From contig NZ_JAGGKH010000024.1 of the NCBI RefSeq assembly GCF_017873565.1, forward strand, positions 1 to 55,578: 55,578 nt of DNA, in the 5' to 3' direction. The first letter of the stretch is position 1. Each line of letters begins with the position of its first letter. This stretch comes from Lederbergia galactosidilytica (lineage in GTDB: Bacteria; Bacillota; Bacilli; Bacillales; Bacillaceae_C). A program made the position numbers and the translations under genes. The notes under the pieces are model-generated. The model was not told where the DNA came from and ran no database searches. It worked only from the letters and a program-made list of their open reading frames with translations. Positions 35,287-45,438 of the stretch are shown here, piece by piece.

Positions 35287-35824
35287 TCTTATCACCATTT
35301 TCTTTTAATTTTAAAACGAGAAATCCAATAAGACAGCCAATAATGGCAAAAATGAGATGAAGACAGGCTAGAAAGATTGATCCAAACACAGCATTTAAAA
35401 AGGTTGACTCACTAGTTAAGCTATCGACGATCGACCATAAAAAATTGGGCAAGAAACTAATGACCATTACAATGGTTACTCTTTTGTAAAATAGATAAGT
35501 GATTAATCCGAGAATTGTATAGGTTAAAATAAACCCAAAGCTTCCATTTAATAATGATGTTTTCATGGCGAAAATAAAGGATATCGCAATCAGAATGATT
35601 TGGTAGAAAGAAAGTTTTAAATGTATTTGCCGTAACATTTTTTCAGTATCTATGGATGAGTGGATCGGTTCTTGATCAATAGGCTCTTGAGATAGGCTAG
35701 CAAGCTCTTGACAACCTTTGCATGATTTAATATGTGATTCCACCCAATGAGTAGTTTCTTCTTGCAATAAGCCCTCGTTATAAAGGGGGAGTAAATCCTC
35801 TACAATATAACAATCATTATTCAT
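35255..35824 (-). CDS. Anti-sigma factor with zinc finger and membrane segments
   Basis: This protein has 189 residues. The cytosolic N-terminus has the ZAS/zf-HC2 motif His31-x3-Cys35-x2-Cys38 ('HIKSCKGC'), which binds and holds the partner sigma factor. Four hydrophobic segments follow between about residues 70 and 175. The start overlaps the sigma-factor stop by 8 bp, indicating coupled translation, and its end overlaps the next gene. Confidence 0.88.
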   Translation of the reverse strand: MNNDCYIVEDLLPLYNEGLLQEETTHWVESHIKSCKGCQELASLSQEPIDQEPIHSSIDTEKMLRQIHLKLSFYQIILIAISFIFAMKTSLLNGSFGFILTYTILGLITYLFYKRVTIVMVISFLPNFLWSIVDSLTSESTFLNAVFGSIFLACLHLIFAIIGCLIGFLVLKLKENGDKNEREEKMDIR

Positions 35825-36314
35825 CGTTTCCCCTCATTTCCTTTTTTAATTTGATTTTGGCCCGATGAAAGGCAAGGCGTACGTAATTTTCACTTTGGTT
35901 TACTAGCCCACCGATTTCTCTAAAAGTTAATTCACCATAAAGACGTAAAATTACAATCTCTTTTAGCGAGGGGCGTAATTGCTCCAAAAAGGTTTGGAAT
36001 TGGCGATGTTCTTCCTTTTGAATATATAATTCCTCCGGAGTAAACGAACGCGGCTCTGTTTCATTGGTCATTTTCTTATTTAAAAAACGCGCATATTTTT
36101 TAGAACGGTAATATGTTTTTAAACGATTATGAGCAATCGAGAAGATCCAAGTTTTCAATGTGGAATTTCCAGAAAACAAATGAAATCCCTTTACCGCTTG
36201 ATAAAACACATCTTGAGTTAATTCCTCTGCCAGTGATTGATCCTGCACTTTTATATAAAAGAAGGCAAAAATCTTAGGTTGAATCTCTGTATATAGCTTT
36301 TCAAGCTCTTGCAT
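35817..36314 (-). CDS. ECF-type RNA polymerase sigma factor
   Basis: This 165-residue extracytoplasmic-function sigma factor has region 2 with 'AEELTQDVFYQAVKGFHLFSGNSTLKTWIFSIAHNRLKTYYR' and region 4 with 'LRPSLKEIVILRLYGELTFREIGGLVNQSENYVRLAFHRAKIKL'. It starts at ATG 36314. The upstream minus-strand sequence contains TGAAAC, which resembles an ECF -35 element and could serve autoregulation, but I cannot place a convincing -10. The inducing signal is unknown. Confidence 0.93.
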   Translation of the reverse strand: MQELEKLYTEIQPKIFAFFYIKVQDQSLAEELTQDVFYQAVKGFHLFSGNSTLKTWIFSIAHNRLKTYYRSKKYARFLNKKMTNETEPRSFTPEELYIQKEEHRQFQTFLEQLRPSLKEIVILRLYGELTFREIGGLVNQSENYVRLAFHRAKIKLKKEMRGNDE

Positions 36315-36384
36315 GATGCCCCCTCCCGGATTTTCTGTTCAATAATGTAGTAGCATGAGTAACATATTCGTTTCAAAAAAATAT

Positions 36385-36415
36385 ATGTTAACCACTTTTA
36401 AATTTAGGTTGACAT
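36385..36415. promoter_or_regulatory. BirA operator overlapping the bioY promoter
   Basis: ATGTTAACC (36385-36393) and GGTTGACAT (36407-36415) are inverted and separated by 13 bp, the spacing of the B. subtilis bio operator. The right arm supplies the -35 TTGACA (36409-36414), with a -10 TATATT 16 bp downstream, so biotin-bound BirA would block transcription. Confidence 0.85.
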
Positions 36416-36467
36416 TTATTCTAACTTTCCTATATTCTTAAACTATACTAAAAAATGAGGTGAAAAA

Positions 36468-37064
36468 GTGAATACGGTGACAACTAGAACCCATAGTAAT
36501 AAAAACAGATTAACTGCACTAGATATTACATATGTAGGCATGTTTGCAGCACTTATGATGGTCGGTGCCAATATAACTTCTTTTGTTCCCTTCCTTGTTA
36601 TAGGAGGAGTTCCTATTACTTTACAAGCCTTTTTTGCCGTATTAGCCGGAGCTTTTCTAGGGAGTCGTCTAGGTGCTATTTCCATGGCAGTCTATGCCTT
36701 TATCGGTTTAGTCGGTGCCCCAGTATTTGCTAAGTTTCAGGGAGGATTTGCGCAAATTCTTAATCCGACATTTGGCTTTATATTGGCTTTTATTTTAACA
36801 GCATATTTTACTGGGAAGATCATTGAAAAAAAGAATAGTCCATTTAATTACATTTTCGCAGCCCTTATTGGTACGTTGATTAGCTATATCATTGGACCGA
36901 ACTGGATGTACGCCGCTTATAAAATATGGGCCAATGCTCCTGAGGCATTTTCTTATAAAATTGTTTGGATTTGGATGGCATTTCCGTTACCAAAGGATAT
37001 ATTATTAGCGATTCTTGCCGGTATGTTCGCTTATAGAATGCAAAAAGTCGTGAAAAGAAGATAA
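36468..37064 (+). CDS. bioY: Biotin transporter BioY (ECF S component)
   Basis: BioY is the substrate-binding membrane subunit for biotin uptake. The 198-residue protein has about six helices and the family motif 'MMVGANITSFVPFLVIGGVPITLQAFFAVLAGAFLGSRLGA', with 'GLVGAPVFAKFQGGF' and 'NPTFGFILAFI'. The start is GTG 36468 behind GAGGTG. It is cotranscribed with bioB 12 bp downstream. No energy-coupling AT module is adjacent, as is usual for BioY in Firmicutes. Confidence 0.95.
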   Translation: MNTVTTRTHSNKNRLTALDITYVGMFAALMMVGANITSFVPFLVIGGVPITLQAFFAVLAGAFLGSRLGAISMAVYAFIGLVGAPVFAKFQGGFAQILNPTFGFILAFILTAYFTGKIIEKKNSPFNYIFAALIGTLISYIIGPNWMYAAYKIWANAPEAFSYKIVWIWMAFPLPKDILLAILAGMFAYRMQKVVKRR

Positions 37065-37076
37065 GGGGGGCTTGAG

Positions 37077-38087
37077 ATGCATTATTTTGAGGAAATGGCC
37101 GCTAAAGTTTTAGCGGGAGAAGAGTTATCTGATGTAGAAGCTATGGCGATATTACAATGTTCTGATGAAGATATCCTACCTCTATTACACGCGGCCTACC
37201 AGATTCGGAAGCACTTTTTTGGAAAAAAAGTAAAATTAAACATGATTATGAATACTAAATCTGGTTTATGCCCGGAGAATTGTGGATATTGTTCCCAATC
37301 GATCGTATCTAAAGCACCGGTTGAAAAATATTCAATGATGAAAAAAGCCGAAATTGTAGCGGGAGCGAGCAGAGCCAATGGGTTAAAGGCTGGAACATAT
37401 TGCATTGTCGCAAGTGGACGAGGCCCAGAAAATCGCGAATTAGACATCGTTGTAGAGGCAGTAAAAGAAATTAAAGAGACATACCAGGAAATGACAATTT
37501 GTGCATGCTTAGGGATTTTGAAGCCAGAACAAGCAGCACGATTAAAAGCGGCTGGGGTTGACCGTTATAACCATAATATCAATACATCCCGTTTCCATCA
37601 TAGTAATATTACAACCTCACATACATATGCGGATCGAGTTGAAACTGTAGAAACAATTAAACAAGCAGGTATTTCCCCTTGCTCCGGTGTAATTATTGGT
37701 ATGCAAGAAACATTGGAAGATGTAATTGATATGGCACGTAGTTTAAAACAACTTGATGCAGATTCGATTCCAGTGAATTTCTTACATGCAATAAAAGGAA
37801 CTCCATTAGAAGGAACAGACGAATTGAATCCAAGATACTGTTTGAAGGTTCTTTGTCTCTTTCGTTTTATCAATCCGAGTAAGGAAATCAGGATATCTGG
37901 AGGAAGAGAAGTAAATTTAAGAAGTTTGCAGCCTCTTGGTTTGTATCCTGCTAATTCGATCTTCATCGGTGACTATTTGACAACAGAAGGCAATGCTGGA
38001 TTGGCAGATCAGCAAATGTTGGAGGATATGGGATTTGAAGTGGATCTAGTCGAAATGAATAAAGAAATAAGCGAATTTCAGTATTAA
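37077..38087 (+). CDS. bioB: Biotin synthase BioB
   Basis: BioB inserts sulfur into dethiobiotin in a radical-SAM reaction. The 336-residue protein has the cluster motif Cys65-x3-Cys69-x2-Cys72 ('CPENCGYC'), 'GTYCIVASGRGP', 'DRYNHNINTS' and 'RISGGREVNLRSLQPLGLYPANSIFIGDYLTT'. It starts at ATG 37077 behind AAGGGGGG. No bioA, bioD or bioF genes are here, so the pair bioY-bioB probably serves scavenging of biotin or dethiobiotin unless the rest is elsewhere. Confidence 0.96.
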   Translation: MHYFEEMAAKVLAGEELSDVEAMAILQCSDEDILPLLHAAYQIRKHFFGKKVKLNMIMNTKSGLCPENCGYCSQSIVSKAPVEKYSMMKKAEIVAGASRANGLKAGTYCIVASGRGPENRELDIVVEAVKEIKETYQEMTICACLGILKPEQAARLKAAGVDRYNHNINTSRFHHSNITTSHTYADRVETVETIKQAGISPCSGVIIGMQETLEDVIDMARSLKQLDADSIPVNFLHAIKGTPLEGTDELNPRYCLKVLCLFRFINPSKEIRISGGREVNLRSLQPLGLYPANSIFIGDYLTTEGNAGLADQQMLEDMGFEVDLVEMNKEISEFQY

Positions 38088-38229
38088 AATTAATGCGAGC
38101 GTTTTAACAAGCGAATGCTTTGAGTTAATAAAAGTTCGATTTTGTCTTTAATGGTCTCGGGTTTTGAGTGTAAGGGTATGGCATCAGTAAGCAAGTTTAC
38201 CGCAAACAGAGACAATTTCTGAAGACATA

Positions 38230-38273
38230 TAAAAAGGCAATAGCCCATCTGTTAACAGTTTGATCTATTGCCC
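38230..38273 (-). terminator. Terminator of the nitroreductase gene
   Basis: On the minus strand GGCAATAG pairs with CTATTGCC, followed by TTTTT. Confidence 0.8.
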
Positions 38274-38285
38274 TTTGCTCTCCCG

Positions 38286-38873
38286 TTATATTTTTGCGGA
38301 TTCTCCAAATTTCCCTTCAAAAATAGTTTCCTTAAGTGGGCGTCTATTTGAAGGCTTTTCGCGTGCCTGGTGATCGGCAGATAGTTCGCTCATATCCCCC
38401 AGATATCCAACAGCCACAACAGCATGAAGCTGGTAATCATCAGATATACCTAACTTTTCACGTGCCTTATCCCTATTAAATCCTCCCATAGCATGAGTAA
38501 TAAGCCCTTTTTTGGCTGCTTCTAAAGATAGAAATCCCCAAGCTGTCCCTGCATCAAAAGCATGGGAAATGCTTGGTCCGCGTTCTGTTGAAGTTTTAGA
38601 CATAATTAAGATGAGCACAGGTGCGTTTTTGCACCAAGTTAAATTGCCTTCATTAATAAATGAGTGAAAGTGATTTCGGTCCCCCTTATTTCGCGCAATG
38701 ATGAATCTCCACGGCTGTATATTTGCTGCAGAAGGTGCCCAGCAGGCCGCTTCCAAAATCCCATTAAGAATATCCTCAGGAACCTCTTGCTGACTAAAAG
38801 CCCGTGGTGACCAACGCTCTAAAAAAATTGGATCTATATTATAAATAGCTTGTCTGTAATCTTTTCCATTCAT
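38286..38873 (-). CDS. Nitroreductase-family FMN oxidoreductase
   Basis: This flavoprotein has 195 residues. Typical motifs are 'RWSPRAFSQQEVPEDILNGILEAACWAPSAANIQPWRFIIAR' for FMN binding, and 'DAGTAWGFLSLEAAKKGLITHAMGGF' and 'HAVVAVGYLGD' in the core. The start is ATG 38873 behind GGGGAGGAT. Substrates of this family range from nitroaromatics to quinones and flavins, so none is assigned. Confidence 0.9.
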   Translation of the reverse strand: MNGKDYRQAIYNIDPIFLERWSPRAFSQQEVPEDILNGILEAACWAPSAANIQPWRFIIARNKGDRNHFHSFINEGNLTWCKNAPVLILIMSKTSTERGPSISHAFDAGTAWGFLSLEAAKKGLITHAMGGFNRDKAREKLGISDDYQLHAVVAVGYLGDMSELSADHQAREKPSNRRPLKETIFEGKFGESAKI

Positions 38874-39086
38874 ATGTATATCCTCCCCTATTTTTCAATG
38901 AATTATCTCCCTTAAGAAAAGGAAGTAATCAGTTTAACGGATACGGCATCTATGCAACCTCTCCATCTACTCGCTATAAATGAGTACCTGACCAATTAAT
39001 GGATATTTTAACATAAAAGTACACTAAATATTCCCTATTTTGCCTCCATTTCCTGATATCATTCTGAGGTTCAATGGGAGATAAGT

Positions 39087-39122
39087 AAAAAGATCCCTAT
39101 CTATCTTGATAGGGATCTTTTG
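39087..39122 (-). terminator. Terminator of glutamate dehydrogenase
   Basis: AAAAAGATCCCTAT pairs with ATAGGGATCTTTT, giving a strong stem with a T tail on the minus strand. Confidence 0.88.
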
Positions 39123-39133
39123 AAGGATCAATT

Positions 39134-40930
<1,797 letters not shown>

Positions 40931-40954
40931 ATCTAAACAATATTGATATTAGAT
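40931..40954. promoter_or_regulatory. Candidate GltC binding dyad
   Basis: ATCTAA (40931-40936) and TTAGAT (40949-40954) form a dyad with a 12-bp spacer, 46 bp before the gltC start. It is followed by more AATATTGATATT-type repeats. The arrangement is typical for a LysR-type autoregulatory site; the assignment is by position. Confidence 0.4.
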
Positions 40955-40999
40955 AAGATTAATATCACATTGATATGAATCGCAGTAAGGAGTGGTGTT

Positions 41000-41902
41000 T
41001 TGGAATTAAGACAGATACAATACTTCATTGAAGTTGCCAAACGCGAACATATGACTGCTGCAGCCGATGCTCTGCATGTTGCGCAATCTGCAGTCAGTAG
41101 ACAAATTGTAAATCTGGAAGCTGAGCTTGGTGTGGATCTATTTATTAGAGAAGGCAGAAATATTCGCCTGACACATATTGGACAAATGTTTTTGAAAAAG
41201 ATGGAACAGGCTATGGATGTAATAGAACAAGCTAAACGGGAAATTGAAGAAAATCTTGATCCACAAAAGGGAACAGTACGTATTGGATTTCCAAGTAGTC
41301 TTTCCGCGTACTTATTACCATCCGTTGTTTCTGCCTTTAGAAAAGATTATCCAGATGTTAATTTTCAACTTCACCAAGGAGCTTATTATAAACTAATTGA
41401 CAGTGTCATAAGAGGTGATATTGACATGGCACTCTTAGGTCCTGTACCAAAGGAAGAGCACCGTGTAAAAAGTGAAATCCTCTTTTTAGAGAATCTTGTT
41501 GCTCTCTTGCCATCCAATCATCCTTTAGCTAAAAGAAAATCTATTTCTTTAGACGAACTACGAAATGACGCATTTATTTTATCTCCCCAAGGCTATATTT
41601 TACGTGATCTAGTCGTAAATGCCTGTAAACAACATGGATTCGAACCTCAAGTTGGATTTGAAGGCATGGATATAGATGCCATCAAAGGCCTGGTATCAGC
41701 AGGTCTTGGCGTGACATTACTTCCTGAAATTACATTGATCGATAGCTTGCCAAGAGCGACAGTTAAAGTAATAATAGATGAACCAAAAGTGAACCGAACG
41801 GTAGGAATTATTATTCCCAAAGACCGAGCGCTCATGCCTACGGAATTGCTCTTTTATAAGTTTACCCGGGCCTTCTTTGACCGCTTAAGTGGTTATCAAT
41901 AA
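41000..41902 (+). CDS. gltC: LysR-family regulator GltC
   Basis: GltC is a LysR-type regulator that activates glutamate synthase genes in B. subtilis in response to carbon/nitrogen state. This 300-residue protein matches B. subtilis GltC in length and closely along its whole sequence, including 'MELRQIQYFIEVAKREH', the HTH 'AQSAVSRQIVNLEAELGVDLFIREGRNI', 'DPQKGTVRIGFPSSLSAYLLP' and 'IKGLVSAGLGVTLLPE'. TTG 41000 follows AAGGAG. Instead of gltAB, its divergent neighbour is gdhA. A terminator (41970-42002) follows. Confidence 0.88.
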   Translation: MELRQIQYFIEVAKREHMTAAADALHVAQSAVSRQIVNLEAELGVDLFIREGRNIRLTHIGQMFLKKMEQAMDVIEQAKREIEENLDPQKGTVRIGFPSSLSAYLLPSVVSAFRKDYPDVNFQLHQGAYYKLIDSVIRGDIDMALLGPVPKEEHRVKSEILFLENLVALLPSNHPLAKRKSISLDELRNDAFILSPQGYILRDLVVNACKQHGFEPQVGFEGMDIDAIKGLVSAGLGVTLLPEITLIDSLPRATVKVIIDEPKVNRTVGIIIPKDRALMPTELLFYKFTRAFFDRLSGYQ

Positions 41903-41969
41903 ATCTAAGCTTGTCTAAGTAGCTGTAATGAATACATACCCATTTAGCGGAAGCTTAAACAAGTTCGCA

Positions 41970-42008
41970 AGCAAAAGCCAGGATTTCGGTGTGGCTTTTG
42001 CTAAACTT
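41970..42008 (+). terminator. Terminator of gltC
   Basis: AGCAAAAGCCA (41970-41980) pairs with TGGCTTTTGCT (41992-42002), followed by AAACTTTTT. Confidence 0.75.
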
Positions 42009-42089
42009 TTTGAACATCCTTTAAAAAGACAAAGCAGAGTAGCATTTGCTATACTTATGTCAAACTTCATTTGGAAAGGAATAAGGGGA

Positions 42090-42773
42090 ATGAACTTAAA
42101 ATATTGTGGTAAAACAAAAGATGTATATGAGTTAGAGAATGGCCATTATTTATTGAAATTTAAGGATGACGTAACAGGAGAAGATGGAGTATTTGATCCT
42201 GGAGCGAATACAGTCGGCTTACAAATTGCGGGTGCTGGTAGAGCGGGATTGAAGTTAACAAAACACTTTTTTGAAGTGCTTCAAGAACAGGAAATTCCAA
42301 CACATTATGTGGATGCCCGCTTGGATGAAGCAGAGATGATCGTAAAGCCTGCTGTGGTTTTTGGAGATGGCTTAGAAGTCATATGTCGGTATAAAGCAAC
42401 CGGTAGTTTTATGAAACGATATGGGAAGTATGCAGTGGAAGGTCAGGATTTAGGTGGTTTCGTGGAAGTTACACTGAAAGATGATGAACGTCAAGATCCC
42501 CCAATTAGTGCTGATGCGCTTGATGTACTGGGGATTCTTTCATTGACTGAATATGCCCAATTAAAAGCATTAACGAAACAAATCGGTGATGTAGTGAAAG
42601 AAGAGCTTCTAAACAGAGAGATCGAATTGTATGATATTAAACTGGAGTTTGGTAAAACTGAAACAGGAGAAATCATGTTAATTGATGAAATCTCTGGTGG
42701 AAATATGCGAGCGTATAAAGATGGAGTCTATATTGAACCATTAGAATTGGAAAGATTAATGAATGAAGCCTAA
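42090..42773 (+). CDS. SAICAR synthetase-like protein (PurC paralogue)
   Basis: PurC joins aspartate to CAIR in purine synthesis. This 227-residue protein keeps the family start 'YCGKTKDVYELENGHYLLKFKDDVTG', 'CRYKATGSFMKRYGKYAVEGQDL' and 'YDIKLEFG...IMLIDEISGGNMRAY', where the usual DE-T-D-S-R ending of PurC is altered to DEISGGNMR. It is outside a purine operon, which suggests a second, specialised copy. ATG 42090 behind AAGGGGA is the natural start; the frame extends upstream through the gltC terminator, which cannot be coding. Confidence 0.8.
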   Translation: MNLKYCGKTKDVYELENGHYLLKFKDDVTGEDGVFDPGANTVGLQIAGAGRAGLKLTKHFFEVLQEQEIPTHYVDARLDEAEMIVKPAVVFGDGLEVICRYKATGSFMKRYGKYAVEGQDLGGFVEVTLKDDERQDPPISADALDVLGILSLTEYAQLKALTKQIGDVVKEELLNREIELYDIKLEFGKTETGEIMLIDEISGGNMRAYKDGVYIEPLELERLMNEA

Positions 42774-42832
42774 TATTTGAGTAGCTACTTTCTTGGAAAT
42801 ATATGAAGAATTGAGAAAGGAGCATATGAAAT

Positions 42833-43285
42833 ATGGATATATTTATGAACAGAGCTGTAGAATTGGCAAGGGAAAATGTCAAGGACGGTGGTCAGCCTTT
42901 TGGGGCTGTTTTAGTTAGGGATGGAAAAATTATTACGGAAGGTGTTAATGAGCTCCACCTTCACTATGATAGTAGTGGGCATGCGGAACTTTTAGCGATT
43001 CGGAGAGCACAAGAGCAATTAAAAACCTTAGATTTAAAAGATTGTACGATATATGCAAGTGGTGAACCATGTCCAATGTGTTTAACGGCTATTTACTTTT
43101 CGGGTATTCAAAAGGTATATTATTGTGAAACTGTAGAAGAGGCAAAAACAGTGGGACTTGGAACCTCATCATTTATTTACAAGGAACTCGCTTTACCTAA
43201 ACAACAACGGTCGGTGAAGATGGAACAAATGCCAATTGAAGAGGGGGAAACTCCACTCACTCTTTGGTCTCGTTCAATTAAATGA
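42833..43285 (+). CDS. guaD: Guanine deaminase (nucleoside/base deaminase family)
   Basis: This zinc deaminase of the cytidine-deaminase fold has 150 residues. The zinc site is His50-x-Glu52 ('SGHAELLAI') with Cys80-x2-Cys83 ('GEPCPMCLTAIY'). The domain-swapped C-terminal segment 'TVGLGTSSFIYKEL' and the overall length fit GuaD, which converts guanine to xanthine. It follows the PurC-like gene by about 60 bp, so the two may form a purine-related unit. A related adenosine or cytosine deaminase cannot be fully excluded. Confidence 0.82.
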   Translation: MDIFMNRAVELARENVKDGGQPFGAVLVRDGKIITEGVNELHLHYDSSGHAELLAIRRAQEQLKTLDLKDCTIYASGEPCPMCLTAIYFSGIQKVYYCETVEEAKTVGLGTSSFIYKELALPKQQRSVKMEQMPIEEGETPLTLWSRSIK

Positions 43286-43326
43286 AGTTCATGATGAAAA
43301 CACTTATAGAAAGTAAGGGAAGACAT

Positions 43327-44364
43327 ATGAACTCAGCTTTCGCAAAGAGAATGAAAAAGAGAAGTCTTACGATTATCCTCGTTTTGGTGATCATTTCACT
43401 CTTTATCCCAACTCCCTATTATCTTTATCAGCCTGGATCAGTGGAAGAGTTGGGGTCAAAAGTAACTGTGGAAGGCGGAGAAAAGGATCCTACAGGAAAC
43501 TTACACCTTACGACAGTGTTATCCATGAGAGCGAGTAATATTTATTATTTAGCCTATGGCTGGTTTGCTCCTCATACAGATATGCGCAAAGTAAAAGAAG
43601 TAAGAGGAGATATGACGGATGATGAATATAATCGTTTGTTACAACATATGATGGAAAGCTCCCAAAACCACGCTTTTGCGGCTGGTTTACGTGCTGCTGG
43701 GGAAAAGGTGGATATAAAGCCTACTGGTGTATTTGTACGAGATGTTAGAGAAGATACTGATGCGAAGGGAAAACTTGAAGTTGGTGATGTGATTCAACAA
43801 ATAGATGGTCATAAGGTGGAGGACGCTCAAGCTTTCCTTGAGTATTTATCACATAAAAAAGCAGGAGATCTTGTCGAGCTACAATTTGAGCGAGAAGGCT
43901 CAATCAAAGAAGAAAAAGTCAAGCTTGTCCCATTAACAAATAGTACAAATACAGCAGGACTAGGAATTATCTCGGAGAATGAATTTTATATTACGCCATC
44001 TCGGCAAATTAGCATAGATGCAGGTGAGATCGGTGGTCCATCTGCGGGACTAATGTTTTCCTTGGAAATTTATAACCAGATATCACAGAAACATCTTACC
44101 AAAGGATATGAAATAGCAGGGACAGGTGAAATTGATATGGACGGAAATGTTGGACAAATTGGAGGCATTCGTGAAAAAATCACCGCTGTTGAAAAGGCGG
44201 GTATGGATATTTTCTTTTGTCCAGCTGATATACAACCTTATGATTCAAATGAAAAAGATGTATTGAATGAAGCGGAAAAAGAGGGATATAAAGTTAAAAT
44301 TGTCCCAGTTAAAACATTGCAAGAGGCCATTGATTATTTAGAGAAATTACCACCTAAGCAATGA
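43327..44364 (+). CDS. PDZ-Lon membrane serine protease (YlbL/SepM type)
   Basis: This cell-surface protease has 345 residues. One transmembrane helix (~residues 12-32, 'SLTIILVLVIISLFIPTPYYLY') precedes a PDZ domain ('GVFVRDVREDTDAKGKLEVGDVIQQIDG') and a Lon-type catalytic domain with the Ser239/Lys284 dyad ('GGPSAGLMFSLEIYN', 'GGIREKITAVEKAG'). Relatives process competence pheromones (SepM) or act in DNA-damage recovery (YlbL). I chose ATG 43327 behind AAGGGAAG; an upstream frame to 43282 would overlap guaD. Confidence 0.92.
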   Translation: MNSAFAKRMKKRSLTIILVLVIISLFIPTPYYLYQPGSVEELGSKVTVEGGEKDPTGNLHLTTVLSMRASNIYYLAYGWFAPHTDMRKVKEVRGDMTDDEYNRLLQHMMESSQNHAFAAGLRAAGEKVDIKPTGVFVRDVREDTDAKGKLEVGDVIQQIDGHKVEDAQAFLEYLSHKKAGDLVELQFEREGSIKEEKVKLVPLTNSTNTAGLGIISENEFYITPSRQISIDAGEIGGPSAGLMFSLEIYNQISQKHLTKGYEIAGTGEIDMDGNVGQIGGIREKITAVEKAGMDIFFCPADIQPYDSNEKDVLNEAEKEGYKVKIVPVKTLQEAIDYLEKLPPKQ

Positions 44365-44420
44365 GCTTATTCCGCATAATTTGATATGATAAGATACAGG
44401 AACGAAAGTGAGGGATTACA

Positions 44421-45335
44421 ATGAAATTCAAAATGAGAAAGTTCCTTATTTTATTACTAACATTAGGATGTTTGTTTTATATAGCAAGTCCTGTCCTTGC
44501 CGCAAACGATGATGATAATGAAGTAATTGATGAAAAACTCGGGCTCCCGATTGTTGTTTATGGGGAAACACTGTCAGATTCTCAAAAAGAGGAAGTAAGA
44601 AAGATCTTGAACGTGAAAAATCCTGATAATGTAGAGGAAATCATTGTCACGGCGGATGACTTGGCGCGTTTAATTGATGGGAATCCAAATTCAAGAATGT
44701 TTTCTTCCGCAAAAATCACTTTACAAGATAAAGGAAAAGGGCTTGTTATTAAAAGGGTCACACCAGAAAATATTACGGAAGTAACAGAAGAAATGTATGC
44801 CAATGCAATGCTCACAGCGGGTGTGGAAAATGCGATTGTGGAAGTGGCCTCTCCTGTAAAGGTTACAGGTCACTCTGCGTTGGTTGGAATTTATAAAGCT
44901 TATGAATCCCGTGGTCAGACATTGGACAAGGGAAGAATGGAAGTTGCCAATGAGGAACTCGACATCGCCACCGAACTTGCGGATAAAGAAGGATTGAATG
45001 ATGAAAAAGTTGGCGAACTTTTAACAGAAATTAAAAAACAAATTGCTGAGCAAAATCCGGTCACAAGAGAAGAAGTAGAGCAAATTGTTGAAGAGCAATT
45101 AAGTAAAATGGAAATTCAATTAAGTCCAGAGGATCGGCAGTTACTCATTGATTTATTTGAAAAAATGCGTTCCTTAGACATTGATTTTGGAAATGTGAAA
45201 CAGCAACTAGAAGATATTTCAAAGGATATTAAGGATAAGCTACAAGATGTTGTTGGAGATGAAGGTTTCTGGGATAGTGTCAGCAATTTCTTCAAAAACT
45301 TATTTGAATCCATTGCTAATTTTTTCAAGGGATAA
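44421..45335 (+). CDS. Secreted DUF1002 protein (YpuA-like)
   Basis: This exported protein of 304 residues has a signal peptide ending 'SPVLA-AND'. The DUF1002 core includes 'GLPIVVYGETLSDSQKEEVRKIL', 'SSAKITLQDKGKGLVI' and 'AMLTAGVENAIVEVASPVKVTGHSALVGIYKAYESRG', which is diagnostic. The C-terminus is rich in acidic helices and ends with an amphipathic 'FFKNLFESIANFFKG'. The function in Bacillus (YpuA) is not known. The ribosome binding site GTGAGGG precedes ATG 44421, and a terminator follows that has been duplicated by the neighbouring insertion. Confidence 0.9.
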   Translation: MKFKMRKFLILLLTLGCLFYIASPVLAANDDDNEVIDEKLGLPIVVYGETLSDSQKEEVRKILNVKNPDNVEEIIVTADDLARLIDGNPNSRMFSSAKITLQDKGKGLVIKRVTPENITEVTEEMYANAMLTAGVENAIVEVASPVKVTGHSALVGIYKAYESRGQTLDKGRMEVANEELDIATELADKEGLNDEKVGELLTEIKKQIAEQNPVTREEVEQIVEEQLSKMEIQLSPEDRQLLIDLFEKMRSLDIDFGNVKQQLEDISKDIKDKLQDVVGDEGFWDSVSNFFKNLFESIANFFKG

Positions 45336-45371
45336 AAGAGAACGAGATGGTCTATTGGGGACCATCTTTCA
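45334..45371 (+). terminator. Terminator after the DUF1002 gene, copy 1 of a direct repeat
   Basis: AGATGGTC ... GACCATCT forms the stem in AAAAGAGAACGAGATGG-type sequence. A nearly identical copy is at 46027-46066, on the other side of the insertion-element remnant. Confidence 0.8.
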
Positions 45372-45381
45372 GGATGTAGAC

Positions 45382-45418
45382 AAAAGGGTTGGAAATCAAA
45401 ATGATTTCCAACCCTTTT
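45382..45418. repeat. Perfect 17-bp hairpin inside the element remnant
   Basis: AAAAGGGTTGGAAATCA (45382-45398) and TGATTTCCAACCCTTTT (45402-45418) are perfect inverted arms with a 3-nt loop. It is probably a bidirectional terminator next to the degraded transposase gene. Confidence 0.75.
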
Positions 45419-45438
45419 GCTATTCATACAGGATCATT

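Noticed and set aside
41928-42089. Upstream extension of the PurC-like frame
   Set aside because: It reads through the gltC terminator and has no site for translation; ATG 42090 has AAGGGGA and matches the family start.
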